A stretch of 64,000 bases of DNA, taken from NCBI GenBank assembly GCA_027924585.1, contig BSBM01000092.1, positions 12,027,501-12,091,500 of the forward strand, given 5' to 3'. The notes under the pieces are model-generated. The model was not told where the DNA came from and ran no database searches. It saw only the letters and a list, made by a program, of their open reading frames with translations. Shown in pieces: positions 34,801-45,390 of the stretch. The translations under genes were made by a program, and so were the position numbers. The DNA comes from Larix kaempferi. Lineage: Eukaryota; Streptophyta; Pinopsida; Pinales; Pinaceae. The number at the start of each line of letters is the position of its first letter. The stretch's first letter is position 1.

Positions 34801-35162
34801 CATCTTTTTCGACTCCATTCAGGCACTGGTTTATATTGTTATATTTCATGTTATTGATGAATGTTGTTTATGATGATAATGTTGAATATTTGCAAATGAA
34901 ATGTTGATGAATGCTGCTTTGCTTTATATGTATAAATGTATGCTACATTAGCTTGGTTTCAAAAAATATTTTAACTCCTAGATTAGACACCATAGTTTTG
35001 TTTTCATTTTTAGGGTCCACCCCCCTTGGCTTCGCTAGGAAAGCCTAGACGGAGTAGTCGAGTCCCAAGTGATAGCACTTGACTCTGACTTGCCCCCAAG
35101 GCCACACCAGCAGCTTGAAGACTTCTGCTGTGTTTTCCCAGGTGTGGAACTAGGCGGCAACA
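31820..35162 (+). mobile_element. 3' LTR-B (B3, 3343 bp)
   Basis: TGTTACCAGTTAAG to GGCGGCAACA, collinear with B1. TATATAAG at 32865, AATAAA at 32952. CCCCT (35163-35167) follows. The right flank is the same stretch of the 738-bp unit that flanks B1, so both B copies share one integration site. Confidence 0.9.
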
Positions 35163-36957
35163 CCCCTCACAGCAAGTTTTATTTCTATTATGGCAATCTG
35201 GGTATCAACTGCATTACTTAATAATTTTGGTAGCATGGACAGATTCTAGAGCAGGCTTGTATTAGTAGGTCTCCACCCAAAACTGAAGTTCGATCAGAGA
35301 AAAAGGATTATCATCTCTCTCGGGCTGTGTGGACTATTGTAGATGTATATTAGAGGGCTCAAGCTGATCACTTCCAAGCACAAATTCATTTCTCATAGCT
35401 GGTTTTCCTCATAAGAACCAATTTTAAAGTCGGAATTGACTCACTATTTCACTACAAAATAGAAGTGCAGCTGAGGGGCTATTGTGTCACTTTGGCGAAT
35501 GAACTGCTCATAGAAATCCTAAGTTTCATCTTTAATATGGCACTCCTCTAAACATGCTACTTGCCACATATTCTGCATCTTCAGACAATGGAGACATCCA
35601 CATTTGCAGCAACGAAAGCCAAACATTGTCTCAGGACTGAGATAGAGTCCATATTAGTACACCCTTAATGGTTGCTTGCTTCAGACCAGCCTTTAATGTT
35701 GATACCCGTGGCTGCTCCTTTCATCAAATTTTGCTTGTGGACACTATCAGAGCATGGTTAAGCCTGCCCCATCGATCACTGCAAATTAACTGTCTTAACT
35801 CCTCGCATCTGGAACAGCAGTTGGAAGGCTGATCTTTCAAGGAGAAGACCACCACTTTCACGATCCATGATAATAGACCTCCAATCGATGGCACTGTTAC
35901 CCCTCACAGCAAGTTTTATCTTCATTATGGTAATCTGGGTATCAACTGCATTACTTAGTAATTTTGGTAGCATGGACAGATTCTAGAGCAGGCTTGTATT
36001 AGTAGGTCTCCACCCAAAACTGAAGTTTGATCAGAGAAAAAGGATTATCATCTCTCTTGGGCTGTGTGGACTACTGTAGATGTATATTAGAGGGCTCAAG
36101 CTGATCACTTCCAATCACAAATTCATTTCTCATAGCTGGTTTTCCTCATAAGAACCAATTTTAGACTCAGAATTGCCTCACAATTTCACTGCAAAATAGA
36201 AAGTGCAGCTGAGGGGCTATTGTGTCATTTTGGCGAATGAACTGCTCATAGAAATCCTAAGTTTCATCTTTAATATGGCACTCTTCTAAACATGCTACTT
36301 GCCACATATTCTGCATCTTCAGACAGTGGAGACATCCACATTTGCAGCAATGAAAGCCAAACATTGTCTCAGGACTGAGACAGAGTCCATATTAGTACAC
36401 CCTTAATGGTTGCTTGCTTCAGACCAGCCTTTAATGTTGATACCCGTGGCTGCTCCTTTCATCAAATTTTGCTTGCGGACACTATCAGAGCATGGTTAAG
36501 CCTGCCCCATCGATCACTGCAAATTAATTGTCTTAACTCCTCGCATCTGGAATAGCAGTTGGGAGGCTGATCTTCCAAGGAGAAGACCACCAATTTCATG
36601 ATCCATGATAATAGACCTCCAATCGATGGCACTGTTACCCCTCATAGCAAGTTTTATTTTCATTATGGCAATCTTGGTATCAACTGCATTACTTAATAAT
36701 TTTGGTAGCATGGACAGATTCTAGAGCAGGCTTGGATTAGTAGGTCTCCACCCAAAACTGAAGTTTGATCAGAGAAAAAGGATTATCATCTCTCTCGGGC
36801 TGTGTGGACTACTGTAGATTTATATTAGAGGGCTCAAGCTGATCACTTCCGAGCACAGATTCATTTCTGATAACTGGTTTTTCTCATAAGAACCAATTTT
36901 AGACTCAGAATTGGCTCACAATTTCACTGCAAAATAGAAAGTGCAGCTGAGGGGCTA
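35163..36957. repeat. 738-bp tandem repeat, about 2.4 copies
   Basis: CCCCTCA-AGCAAGTTTTAT recurs at 35163, about 35901 and about 36639, a 738-bp step. Each unit has GAAGTT(C/T)GATCAGAG, CAGCTGAGGGGCTATTG, CTTCAGACA-TGGAGACATCC and ACACTATCAGAGCATGG. The third copy stops at GGGGCTATTG (36957). A 65-codon minus-strand frame is kept in both complete units (35776-35973 and 36514-36711), but I do not recognise it. The unit is the host site of the Copia LTR, B1 and B3. Confidence 0.9.
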
Positions 36958-37305
36958 TTGCATTTAGAAAAGGTCTCTTTGCTTTTAGAAATCATAAATG
37001 CTTCTTGGCCAGATTTAACAAGAAATGACCCAGCTTTGCGAGAACAGACCTCAAATCACTTTCTCAATGCTGGTTTGAGGTTAAGAACAGACCCAGAAGT
37101 GCCGCCTCTGCTCATATTTATGCTCAGAACACAACTAGAAGTGCCCAGATCTGAGTATATAGGCATGGACAAGTCTGAAATTGTATTAGCATGCTTGGAT
37201 TAGCCCTCATGCTACATCTTATGCCCATATGATGTCCAGATGATGCCCAAAATCAACTCCTTTATGCTCACACAAACAAACCATAGGATCAACTTGTCTG
37301 CTTGC
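36958..37305. other. unassigned spacer
   Basis: Unrelated to the 738-bp unit. Contains a short + frame without a recognisable domain and a repeated GA(C)CCAG(AA)GTGCC-like text. No RNA gene or clear repeat seen. Confidence 0.3.
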
Positions 37306-38581
37306 TGTTATAGGGCTCAGAATCTACCCAGGGCACATGGAGGCTGCTGCAAAACCCCTTTACAGATCTAACCCTTCCTATAAATTCAAAAACACCACTG
37401 ATGGCACACATAACCGGGATGTCACCCTCACTAGTTGTGACAAAAGCAACCCTTGGACACCCATGCAAAAATGGGGGTAACACCGAGTAAAACATCATAG
37501 CTGGTCATATTATGCATTACAGACTGGCCCTTTTATAAACAATCCGTTCTAGCAAATTCGTCCTATGGATAGTTAAACTTACTCCGAGAATAAACTAGAT
37601 TCAAACAAGCTTAATCTAAGACAACAAAGAAACAAATGGGATCTTAAACTCCTAGATCTAATTCAATGCATAGATATTGAAGTACTGAGAGAGAGGAGAA
37701 GGTAAGACTTACCTTAGATCAGCCGGTTGTCCTAGCTCCAGTTCCGAGCTTGATGTCTAAGATCTGAACCTATTCAAGCAAGACAAGATACAATATCTCC
37801 AAGTACCAGATACAATGATTAAGATCTAAATCCTATTGAAACATATCATGGATCCAAATAGCAAGAATCATAACATGGGAGAATAAACCAAGTTATATTA
37901 AAGGTAGCTAAAAAAGATAAATACAGAATTACCCTTGATGTCCAAACAACAATTACTCTTTCCAAGCCTTCCTCCTTACAATCTCTGCAAAACCTCCAAG
38001 ACCATAGGTTTGATGTCTCCAAAGTTCTCCCCTTAGCTCATGGATGGCCTCCTTCTTATAGGATTTGGGACTTGGGAGGCCAACTACTAAGAGAGGAAGG
38101 TGGATCTAGGTGAGTAATTGGTGGATCAAGGGGTTGAACCAGGCCAAAGAGGGAGGATGAGTTAGGATTTGAGGGGAATCCCAATCCCAAGAAAATATCT
38201 CCGAAGCTAAGTTCCACAGTCCAAGCCAAGGATTTGTTAAGGAATTTTCGTGCCCCATGCACTGAGCAAGGCATGAAAATGTTGTAATTTTTGCGCCCCT
38301 GCAGGCATGTACGATGCGAAAATGCTGAATTTTCGCGCCTTGCACCACCAGCAGGGCACTAAAATAATAGTAAAGAGTGCTCAATGAGATGACATTTTGA
38401 CTCAGTGAGGTGGCATTTGGCTGTGATAGGTTGGATTTGTCTCCAAGGAAGGCCAAGGAGGGAACCAACAAGGTGTAACTAAGTCTCAACACTTGTTAGG
38501 AGGTAGTACCATTAGGTTCCGCATGGTGATACGACATGAAGACTTGAAATGGCGCTCAAAATGAGACTTTGAGGTATAACA
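37306..38581 (-). mobile_element. possible LTR of a third family (reverse)
   Basis: Read on the minus strand it runs TGTTATACCTCAAAGTC to CCTATAACA, with short inverted ends, a CCTATAAGAAGG box near 38056, and LTR-like GCGAAAATTCAGC / GGGCACGAAAATTCC text. The flanking five bases (CTTGC left, CAATC right) do not match, so either the borders are wrong or one flank was lost. A rival left-strand start is TGTTACATTAACCC at 38735. Confidence 0.35.
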
Positions 38582-39415
38582 CAATCACAAGTGCTATTTT
38601 ACTTTTTATAATATGTTACAACATAACTATGGACAAACTGACACAATGATGACCAAATGATTTGAAAAAAAATGTTTGATGAAACCTTGCAAGTACATGA
38701 TTAACCCTAGTGCAAACTGAGGGTTAATGTAACACCCCCTATAGAACACTATCATATTCCAAGTGTTCTTGAGCAAACTCCAAGCCTCTGAATAGGAATC
38801 CAGCCTATCCCATGCTATCTGGGGCCTAATGCCCTATGATGATGCATAATGCTCCAAGGGATAGCTTGATTGGTTCGAGCATACCACCAAAGGTGTAGTG
38901 CCCATGGGAGGTTGCAGGATCCATTCCCTTCACGTCCTTTGGAGTTACCGACAACTTAGATGTGTTGGTGGTTAATATACCCCTTCACCCAATATCTTGG
39001 GGAAGAGGAGGAAATTCTGCAAAGTTATTTTTTGGGGAAAATGCATAGGATGCGTTGGCTATGTTATTATACATTTTGGGATGTCACGTGTATTTTTTAT
39101 GTTTATTTTAGGCATGTGTGAGATGTAAATGTTAAATATAAATGACATATTAAACTCTTTCTTGTGTGATTTGAAATGGTTCTCATGCCTTTACACTTAA
39201 CAATATTGTTCTAGATTGACTTTGAAGTTTTGTTAAGCATTTTATTCATGTAATTTCAGCTATTTGCAAAATTGAAAATTTTTAGTCTATATTTACTCTA
39301 AACAGAGATGATCATACTCCAAATTTGCACGTAATAAAAGGTGATTTAAGCATATATTTGCGTAATCAGTTTTATAGCTATATGGGATTTTGATGAATTC
39401 TTGAAACTTTAACAG
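38582..39415. other. unassigned region before the hydrolase exon
   Basis: No supported gene. AT-rich from 39000. If the hydrolase exon at 39416 is part of a real gene, this is the end of its last intron; a pyrimidine-rich stretch and CTTTAACAG directly precede the exon. Confidence 0.35.
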
Positions 39416-39590
39416 GGTGTTGACTATTCATGGCAGTAAGGATGAGGTCATTCCTGTTACGGATGCCTTTGAATTTGATAAGCTTATAACCAATCATGTT
39501 CTTCATGTTATGGATGGAGCCGATCATTGTTACAATTTCCATCAAAATGAATTGGCATCTGTTGTCCTAAGCTTCATAAAGTCTAGTTGA
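39416..39590 (+). CDS. last exon of an alpha/beta hydrolase (serine aminopeptidase S33-like)
   Basis: After a splice acceptor (TTTAACAG) the frame reads VLTIHGSKDEVIPVTDAF and DGADHCYNFHQNELASVV, ending FIKSS-stop at 39588. This is the C-terminal part of plant alpha/beta hydrolases. The D of HGSKDE is the catalytic acid and the H of DGADHCY is the catalytic histidine. The frame is intact and keeps both residues. The nucleophile GHSKGG and all earlier exons are not in the 39 kb upstream, so the gene either has very long introns full of transposons or this is a transposed exon. What follows is a plausible 3' UTR. Substrate unknown; the proteins are soluble hydrolases. Confidence 0.8.
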
Positions 39591-39952
39591 GAGATGCGTA
39601 AAGACAAAACATATCATGTGGCGCCTTGTTCAAGAATAATGGGTGTCTTTGTTTCCGAAAGTTAATTTCTTCTTTTGATATGATGAACATGTTTCATTTA
39701 ATTTCTAGAAGCATTATTGATTATATTATCTAAGCTAGGTTATTATTGTCATCTATCTTATCGGTGATATGCAAAAACACATCATGTAGCTTTTTTTTTG
39801 TTATTTGCAACGACATAAATCACGGTTGGAAATAACTCCCATTTTATCTCGCTTTCTTATGCATATATATTTTGGATTCTTAATTACAGTAATGCACCAT
39901 TAATATAATCTGCTTTGAATGGAGCTAATCACGCCTGAAACCATCAAAGATT
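39591..39952 (+). other. likely 3' UTR / downstream spacer of the hydrolase exon
   Basis: AT-rich, without ORFs. It contains the first, more diverged version (39916-39952) of the repeat that is duplicated next. Confidence 0.35.
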
Positions 39953-40456
39953 GTTTGATAACAGGTAATGTACAATTCACATGACCTGCTTTAAATGGAG
40001 CTAAGATGCCTATCATTCTTGAAACCATGAAAGATTGTTTGATAATGGTGCAATGTAGATTTTGGTAGCATTAGAGATACAAATAGTGGCATAGTCTAAA
40101 GGGTCAATGGTTTGGACCTTTTTCGACTCCCTCTCGTCGCCGGATTCCAGCTTGTTAGTTTAATTAATAATTAAAGTTTGTTTGATAGTGGGGTAATGCA
40201 AATTGTTTGATAACAGGTAATGTACAATTCACATGACCTGCTTTAAATGGAGCTAAGATGCCTATCATTCTTGAAACCATGAAAGATTGTTTGATAATGG
40301 TGCAATGTAGATTTTGGTAGCATTAAAGATACAAATAGTGGCATAGTCTGAAGGGCCAATGGTTTGGACCTTTTTCGACTCCCTCTCGTCGCCGGATTCC
40401 AGCTTGTTAGTTTAATTAATAATTAAAGTTTGTTTGATAGTGGGGTAATGCAAATT
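39953..40456. repeat. 252-bp tandem duplication
   Basis: ACAGGTAATGTACAATTCAC starts at 39961 and 40213. The copies share AAGATGCCTATCATTC, CCTTTTTCGACTCCCTC and CTTGTTAGTTTAATTAATAA. A third, diverged partial copy follows to about 40600. Confidence 0.85.
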
Positions 40457-40613
40457 TTGCAGCATTAGAGAATCAAATAATGGCAGTCCAAAGGGTTAAT
40501 AGTTTGGCCTTTTTCAACTCCCTCTTCTTGCTAGATTCGAACTGGTTAGTGTAATTAATATGATTGGTCATATTTAGTAAATTGGAATATATATATATAT
40601 ATGTGTGTGTCTT

Positions 40614-40625
40614 TTAAAGTGTTTT
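40614..40625. repeat. SINE target duplication, left copy
   Basis: TTAAAGTGTTTT, repeated exactly at 40757-40768. Confidence 0.8.
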
Positions 40626-40756
40626 TTTTCCACGGGAGATAGCACCACCTGCTATTCCAGGGAGGAATCAAGGTGGTCCGGGGTGGTCCGCACTTGAACT
40701 TGGGTGGATGGCGAATCACTGCTAAGCCTTAACTGCATCAGCTACCCACTCGTGAC
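40626..40756 (-). mobile_element. tRNA-derived SINE (131 bp)
   Basis: On the minus strand it starts GTCACGAGTGGGTAGCTGATG and has a box A-like TAGCTGATGCAGTTAAGG. About 45 bp later comes a box B-like AAGTTCAAGTGCGG, in the spacing of a tRNA gene promoter. The unrelated body ends GTGGAAAA, a short A tail. An exact 12-bp direct repeat TTAAAGTGTTTT flanks it. Short body, RNA polymerase III boxes, A-rich end and target duplication together define a SINE. The box A insert suggests age. It is not a tRNA: no cloverleaf can be completed. Confidence 0.7.
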
Positions 40757-40768
40757 TTAAAGTGTTTT

Positions 40769-42024
40769 AATTTAATAAATAGAAAAAATAGTATGTAACT
40801 GCTTTTCTTCCCCACTTGTATAAATGAAAAACATTATGTAACTTCTTTCTTTTCCCATGTAAGAATAACTATTCTATCAATAAGCAAGAAATATTTACAT
40901 GGTTCTCTCCTATGTACTCTCTTCTTCTAGTCTAGTTCCCTGATATGGTATCATAGTCAATATATGAAAAAGTCCAGCCTGAAAGCTACTGAAGGCCCTA
41001 GGGATTGCCTTGTATAATGATGGTCTGAATTGCCTTGTTCAATGATGGTCCGACGAATTTCATTCATGATCATATGGAGTTATAAGCTGGACAGTTGACA
41101 AACTGAATGCCATACGGATTTGAGCCATTGTTTTTGAACAGTTGTATGAAAGCCATTTAACGGATTTAAATTAGTTGCAGTCGTTTGTATGATTTGGGTA
41201 GAGCAACCGTACAATTTCATAGTACAAATTTGCAGTAGTTGCTGTACTATTTTTAATTAACAGAACCCTACAATTTCAGTTAGTGTACGGTCGTACAGAT
41301 TTTGATTAGCAGCTTTACAAAATTGCGCAGTCATTTTATAGTTTTGAGCTGTCGTTAATAGACAGCCTTCGCACATGGAGGTGTAAGTGTAAAGCGCGCT
41401 AAGAAAGCATCATAATGATAGTGAGAGCTTCAGTTCGAAACTTGGTACACTGGTAGCCCATTGGAGGTTACCTGAAAATATGGCAAATAGGGAGAATGCC
41501 GGACAACCCGGTAAGTATCAACGCTGATATCCAATAAACTTGTGACAAATAATTTAAAATTCAAATTTAGTTTGAGGTTACGGTATTTTCAGGGCTATAC
41601 ATCATTAGAATGGCTACACCGAGTAAGGGCTCGTTCAAACTTCATGTTCATGTGCGTGAAATAGGGATTTAAGCTACACTGACATCATACTAATGCAGGC
41701 TCTAGAGGGGCTCTTCTTAATTCATGTGCGAACCCTAAGAGTAGTGGTACAATTTTAATAGTTGCTATCAGGTTTGGAATTTGGATTCATCTTTATCTGC
41801 AGTGGTACAATTTTAATAGTTGCGATCAGGGTTTTATCAAAGAAGGTCCTGTCTAAAATTGTGCCCTTTAACAATGAAGTTTTAATAAAAAATCAATCTT
41901 TCAATAATGAAGTTTTAATTAAAAAATTATCCTTCCACAATCAAATGTTAAGTTAAAACTACCCATGCATTAGCAGGCTGTAGGTGTTCTGAGTTAGGTA
42001 AGTCAGCTTCACTATGAAATCAAT
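40769..42024. other. AT-rich unassigned region
   Basis: No supported gene. GTACAATTTTAATAGTTG occurs twice, near 41748 and 41806. A GTACAAATTTGCAGTAG/GTACAATTTCAG-type motif recurs between 41200 and 41350. One short frame (41762-41956) has AATGAAGTTTTAAT repeats and no domain. Confidence 0.4.
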
Positions 42025-42385
42025 AAAAAAAACGTCTTAAGGACTTACCAGATATAGAATTAGTGGAGGAGATAATGTTGAGCACGTAACAACCATTTCA
42101 GAAGATGACTAATAAATAATATCTTATTTAAAGAACAATACATGAAAAAAAACAACAATAATTTTTTTTGACATTTAAAAGTGTTATATAAAATAATAAA
42201 AAATTAAAAAAACGTCTTAAGGACTTACCAGATATAGAATTAGTGGAGGAGATAATGTTGAGCACGTAACAACCATTTCAAAAGATGACTAATAAATAAT
42301 ATCTTATTTAAAGAACAATACATGAAAAAAAGCAACAATAATTTTTTTTGACATTTAAAAGTGTTATATAAAATAATAAAAAATA
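42025..42385. repeat. 180-bp tandem duplication
   Basis: AACGTCTTAAGGACTTACCA lies at 42031 and 42211, and the 180-bp copies are almost the same. The second ends in AAATAATAAAAAATAAAATC. Confidence 0.9.
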
Positions 42386-42661
42386 AAATCCAGACTGATT
42401 TATTTTTTTACTCAACTTATAAATTCTAGAAAATTCTTGACTCTTTTCATAAAAACCAAAAAGAAAGAAGATGATCTTAAAACACAACAAGCTAATTAAA
42501 TTATAAAAATATCACATTACTGAATATAATCCATGTGAATATGTTTCCTTCAACTGATCAAAACCTAAGATGGATACGTGAAACCTATTAAAATGCCATA
42601 ATTATTCTTATTACTATTGTTGCTTTTCCTAACACATGACGTGTATGCTTTTATAAAATGG
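42386..42661. other. AT-rich spacer
   Basis: Nothing recognised; no ORF above a few dozen codons with any domain. Confidence 0.4.
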
Positions 42662-43015
42662 TTATAGAAAGACACTGATATGAACCACTGGAGTGGAGAG
42701 CTCAGGGGCACCTGGATTCGAGGATCTGGCCTTCATATCCCTGTAGCAGGGGCATTTATCCTTGTTGTCATAGTGACCGCTGGGAACATAACCCTTCCAC
42801 TTATTACAACAAAGACCGCAGTACTTCAAGCAACACCATGGGCGGGCATGAGCGTCCGCTGGGAACAAAACCCTTGCACTTATCATAGTAAATATTACAG
42901 TACTTCAAGCAACGCCATGGGCAGGCATGAGCGTCCGCTGGGAACAAAACCCTTGCACTTATTACAACAAAGATCGCGGTACTTCAAGCAACGCCATGGG
43001 TGGGCATGAACGTTT
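42662..43015 (-). pseudogene. GASA/snakin cysteine-rich peptide, C-terminal domain fragment
   Basis: GASA (snakin) proteins are secreted plant peptides with a 12-cysteine C-terminal domain. The minus strand reads [12 protein letters not shown], then W-K-G-YVPSG where the family has C-K-C-VP-GT, then [13 protein letters not shown], then a tail lacking the final KCP. The N-terminal half of the domain and the signal peptide are absent. Upstream on the same strand, 79-bp copies of the [18 protein letters not shown] block recur at 42861 and 42940. Since 79 is not a multiple of three, they change frame. Two conserved cysteines are lost. This is a decayed or captured exon, not a working peptide gene. 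Confidence 0.6.
42782..43013 (-). repeat. 79-bp tandem repeat within the GASA fragment, three copies
   Basis: TGGGAACA(T/A)AACCCTT starts at 42781, 42860 and 42939, an exact 79-bp step. Each unit contains CCATGGG-GGGCATGA-CGT and TACTTCAAGCAAC. Confidence 0.9.
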
Positions 43016-44220
43016 TTGCATTTCCGGTTGGATCATGTCAACAAACAAACAAGAACTCTCTTATCAAGATACATACTATTACGTTTGAAATTCATGTCTA
43101 ATTTAAAACAAAAAATGAAACCATTTATTATAAAATTCATCCTAATAACAATGAAAAATATTAACAATATATATTCTGTCGACATCTACATTCAAATTTG
43201 ATAATATATATCTTAAATAAGATAAAACCATAGAAACAACCACCTAACAACGCAAAAATGAAGAAAAAATTGTGAATTCGGAGAAGTGAGAAACCTTACC
43301 TAGCTAATAAATCAGAGGAGAACCTCCGTTTGAACAAACTCTTTCGGTGAGTAGCTGGAGATGGTGAAGAAGAGGCGGTGGTTCGGCGGGTAGCTGGAGG
43401 GCAGAAGGAAGTTAGTTCATTAATTAACCAACAGTACATTTTGGTGGTCCGTGGGTAGCTAGAGGGAAGAAGGAAGTTATTCCATTAATTAACCAATACA
43501 TTTTCTGATTCCTTGTTAATTATGGGTTACACTTTGTTAATTAAAACTAATGACATTTTATAAAACAATTGATCAACAAAAACACGTTTTGCATAATTAG
43601 TTGCCCGTTTAACTAGACGGTTTGAAAAAGAATTTGTCTGTATTTGACAGGCAAAATGCTCGTCAAATTCAACCCTAGTTGCTATACAATTTTTTGGGTA
43701 TGATTTGCAAATCGATCGTACAATTGTGATAGTTGTATAAACATCGTCATACAGAGCCTTATGGACTATTTTTAATAAGCAACTATTTTCATTTTTATTT
43801 TTTATAAACTATCATTTTTTAAACTTGTACGATCCTATTTTTGAAAGGAATTTTTTTGGGTATTGTATGGAGAAATTTATTTTTAGGAAAATGTCACATA
43901 ATGGCCACATTAATTAATATCATGCAAAAATTTTAATGGTCAAAATTTGAAGACATAGGAATAACGAATGCTTGCTAATTTATAGTACAAGTATTTGGAC
44001 AAATTGATATTTTGAAAGAAATTTCAGAGTTCAAATTATTAGAGTAAAATTAACTAAGATATCCAAGAAAAATATGATACCAAGAATAGAGAGGTCATCA
44101 TGGTCACTCTGAGATTTCTTATAGTTTAGAATAGGGATGATCTTTTCACCATTTAACATTCTTTGGAATTTATATTAAAAATAGAGCTTTTTTTAAGAAT
44201 ATTTTATTTTCTATTAAGAC
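43016..44220. other. AT-rich region with a 65-bp duplication
   Basis: GGGTAGCT(G/A)GAGGG-AGAAGG lies at 43389 and 43454. Just before it, 43290-43330 read on the minus strand gives TAG|GTAAGG, a possible splice donor, but no coding exon can be tied to it. The rest is AT-rich without supported genes. Confidence 0.4.
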
Positions 44221-45390
44221 AGAAGAACATGCTTCATAGATCAATTAAATGCTATTGATAGGAAGATGGTATTAAGATGGAAGAACATGCTTCAGAGATC
44301 AATTAAATGCTATTGATAGGAAGATGGAAGGGGAAGATCTTATCTTAACCCTAAAGAAATTATCCTCTTCCTTTGAAACTTTTGTGAGGTGATTGAATAT
44401 CATTTGGTAAAGGAAGCAATTTGGAAATAATAGTGGCCTTGATACTTCAGAGGTAGCCTTAGTGACAAATTTTAAAGGAAAAGGTAAGGGTAACAAGACT
44501 ACAAGTGGGTAAAAAGAAATTGGTTCCCAATGATTCGGGTATTTCGAAAACTAGAAAGATATTTAAATGTTTTTATTGTGGCAAAGATTGTTCATAAAAT
44601 AAAATTTTGTTGAAAGAAAATATGGGATGAAAAACAAAATTGGGGGTTAGTCGAACCATCTCGAAGTAGGCCAATGTGGTTGAACGTAATAAAGAATATG
44701 AGTGTTATGTTTTTAAGCCTAAGAATAAGGAGTCCCATGTAAATAAGATTTTGGTATATTAATTCTAGTACCTTTCTCATTTCACTAAGATGAAGGATCG
44801 GTGTCTTGATCGCAAGGAAGATAAAATAGGCTCATATTCGGTGATTTTTGGTGGCTAGATTAAGGATGAGGAATTATTGGAAAAATAAATGTGTAGATTG
44901 ACATGCAAGGTGGTAAAAGGCCGCTCTTCCTTAATCTATTCCTCGCCTTTGGTTTGTATAAGAATATTCTTTCTATCAATGAATTGTGAATCATAATCCT
45001 CATCTTGATGTGATCTTTAGCAACAACAGGTGCCATATTGTTCATAAACATAGTGAGAAATTAGTTGCTTTTGGTGTTGAAGAGAATGGGTTTTTTTGCT
45101 TGGTTAATAATGATTTGGTTTAGGAACATGCCTTAATGGGTAGTGGTGGAAAAGACATATGTTTATTTTGGCATTAGGGGTATGGCCATCTCAATTTGCA
45201 TTACCTTTCTTTTTTAACTATTAAGAAAATGGTAGATGGTCTCCTAGATACTTTGAATAAACACATAATTCTTTGTGGTGTATGTCTTGCGAGGAAGCAA
45301 CATCGAAATCCTTTTGATAAAGGAAAAGATTGGAGAGCCAAAGTGTCTATTGAATTAATTCATGTTGACATATGTGTTAAAGTTACAACA
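44221..45390 (+). pseudogene. decayed Copia polyprotein: gag and GAG-pre-integrase
   Basis: A 57-bp block (AGAACATGCTTCA-AGATCAA) is doubled at 44223/44280. Then come gag-like EDLILTLKKLSSSFETF, a degenerate zinc knuckle (FKCFYCGK-like, with stops), and from 45170 the GAG-pre-integrase domain: HLNLHYLSFLTIKKMV, CGVCLARKQHRNPFDKGK and ELIHVDIC, which starts the integrase core. Many stops occur before 45190. The frame breaks at about 45390, where a Copia LTR interrupts it. Confidence 0.8.

Larger units (their letters stand above)
20253..35162 (+). mobile_element. family-B LTR retrotransposon with gag-like ORF and no pol
   Basis: Order: truncated 5' LTR, tRNA-Asp PBS, leader, one gag-like ORF (20872-21776 plus 30744-31521), about 300 bp of non-coding DNA, full 3' LTR, then CCCCT. 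Without the nested A5/A6 insertion the internal region is only about 2.4 kb, and no protease, RT, RNase H or integrase motif is seen. Large LTRs with only a gag ORF describe the plant TR-GAG class of non-autonomous Gypsy-derived elements. No clear polypurine tract is visible just before the 3' LTR. The element is dead: stops in gag and a large insertion. Confidence 0.75.

Noticed and set aside
38845-38960. Possible second tRNA-derived SINE (TAGCTTGATTGG and GGTTGCAGGATCC)
   Set aside because: Box B is poor, and I could not find an A tail or flanking duplication.
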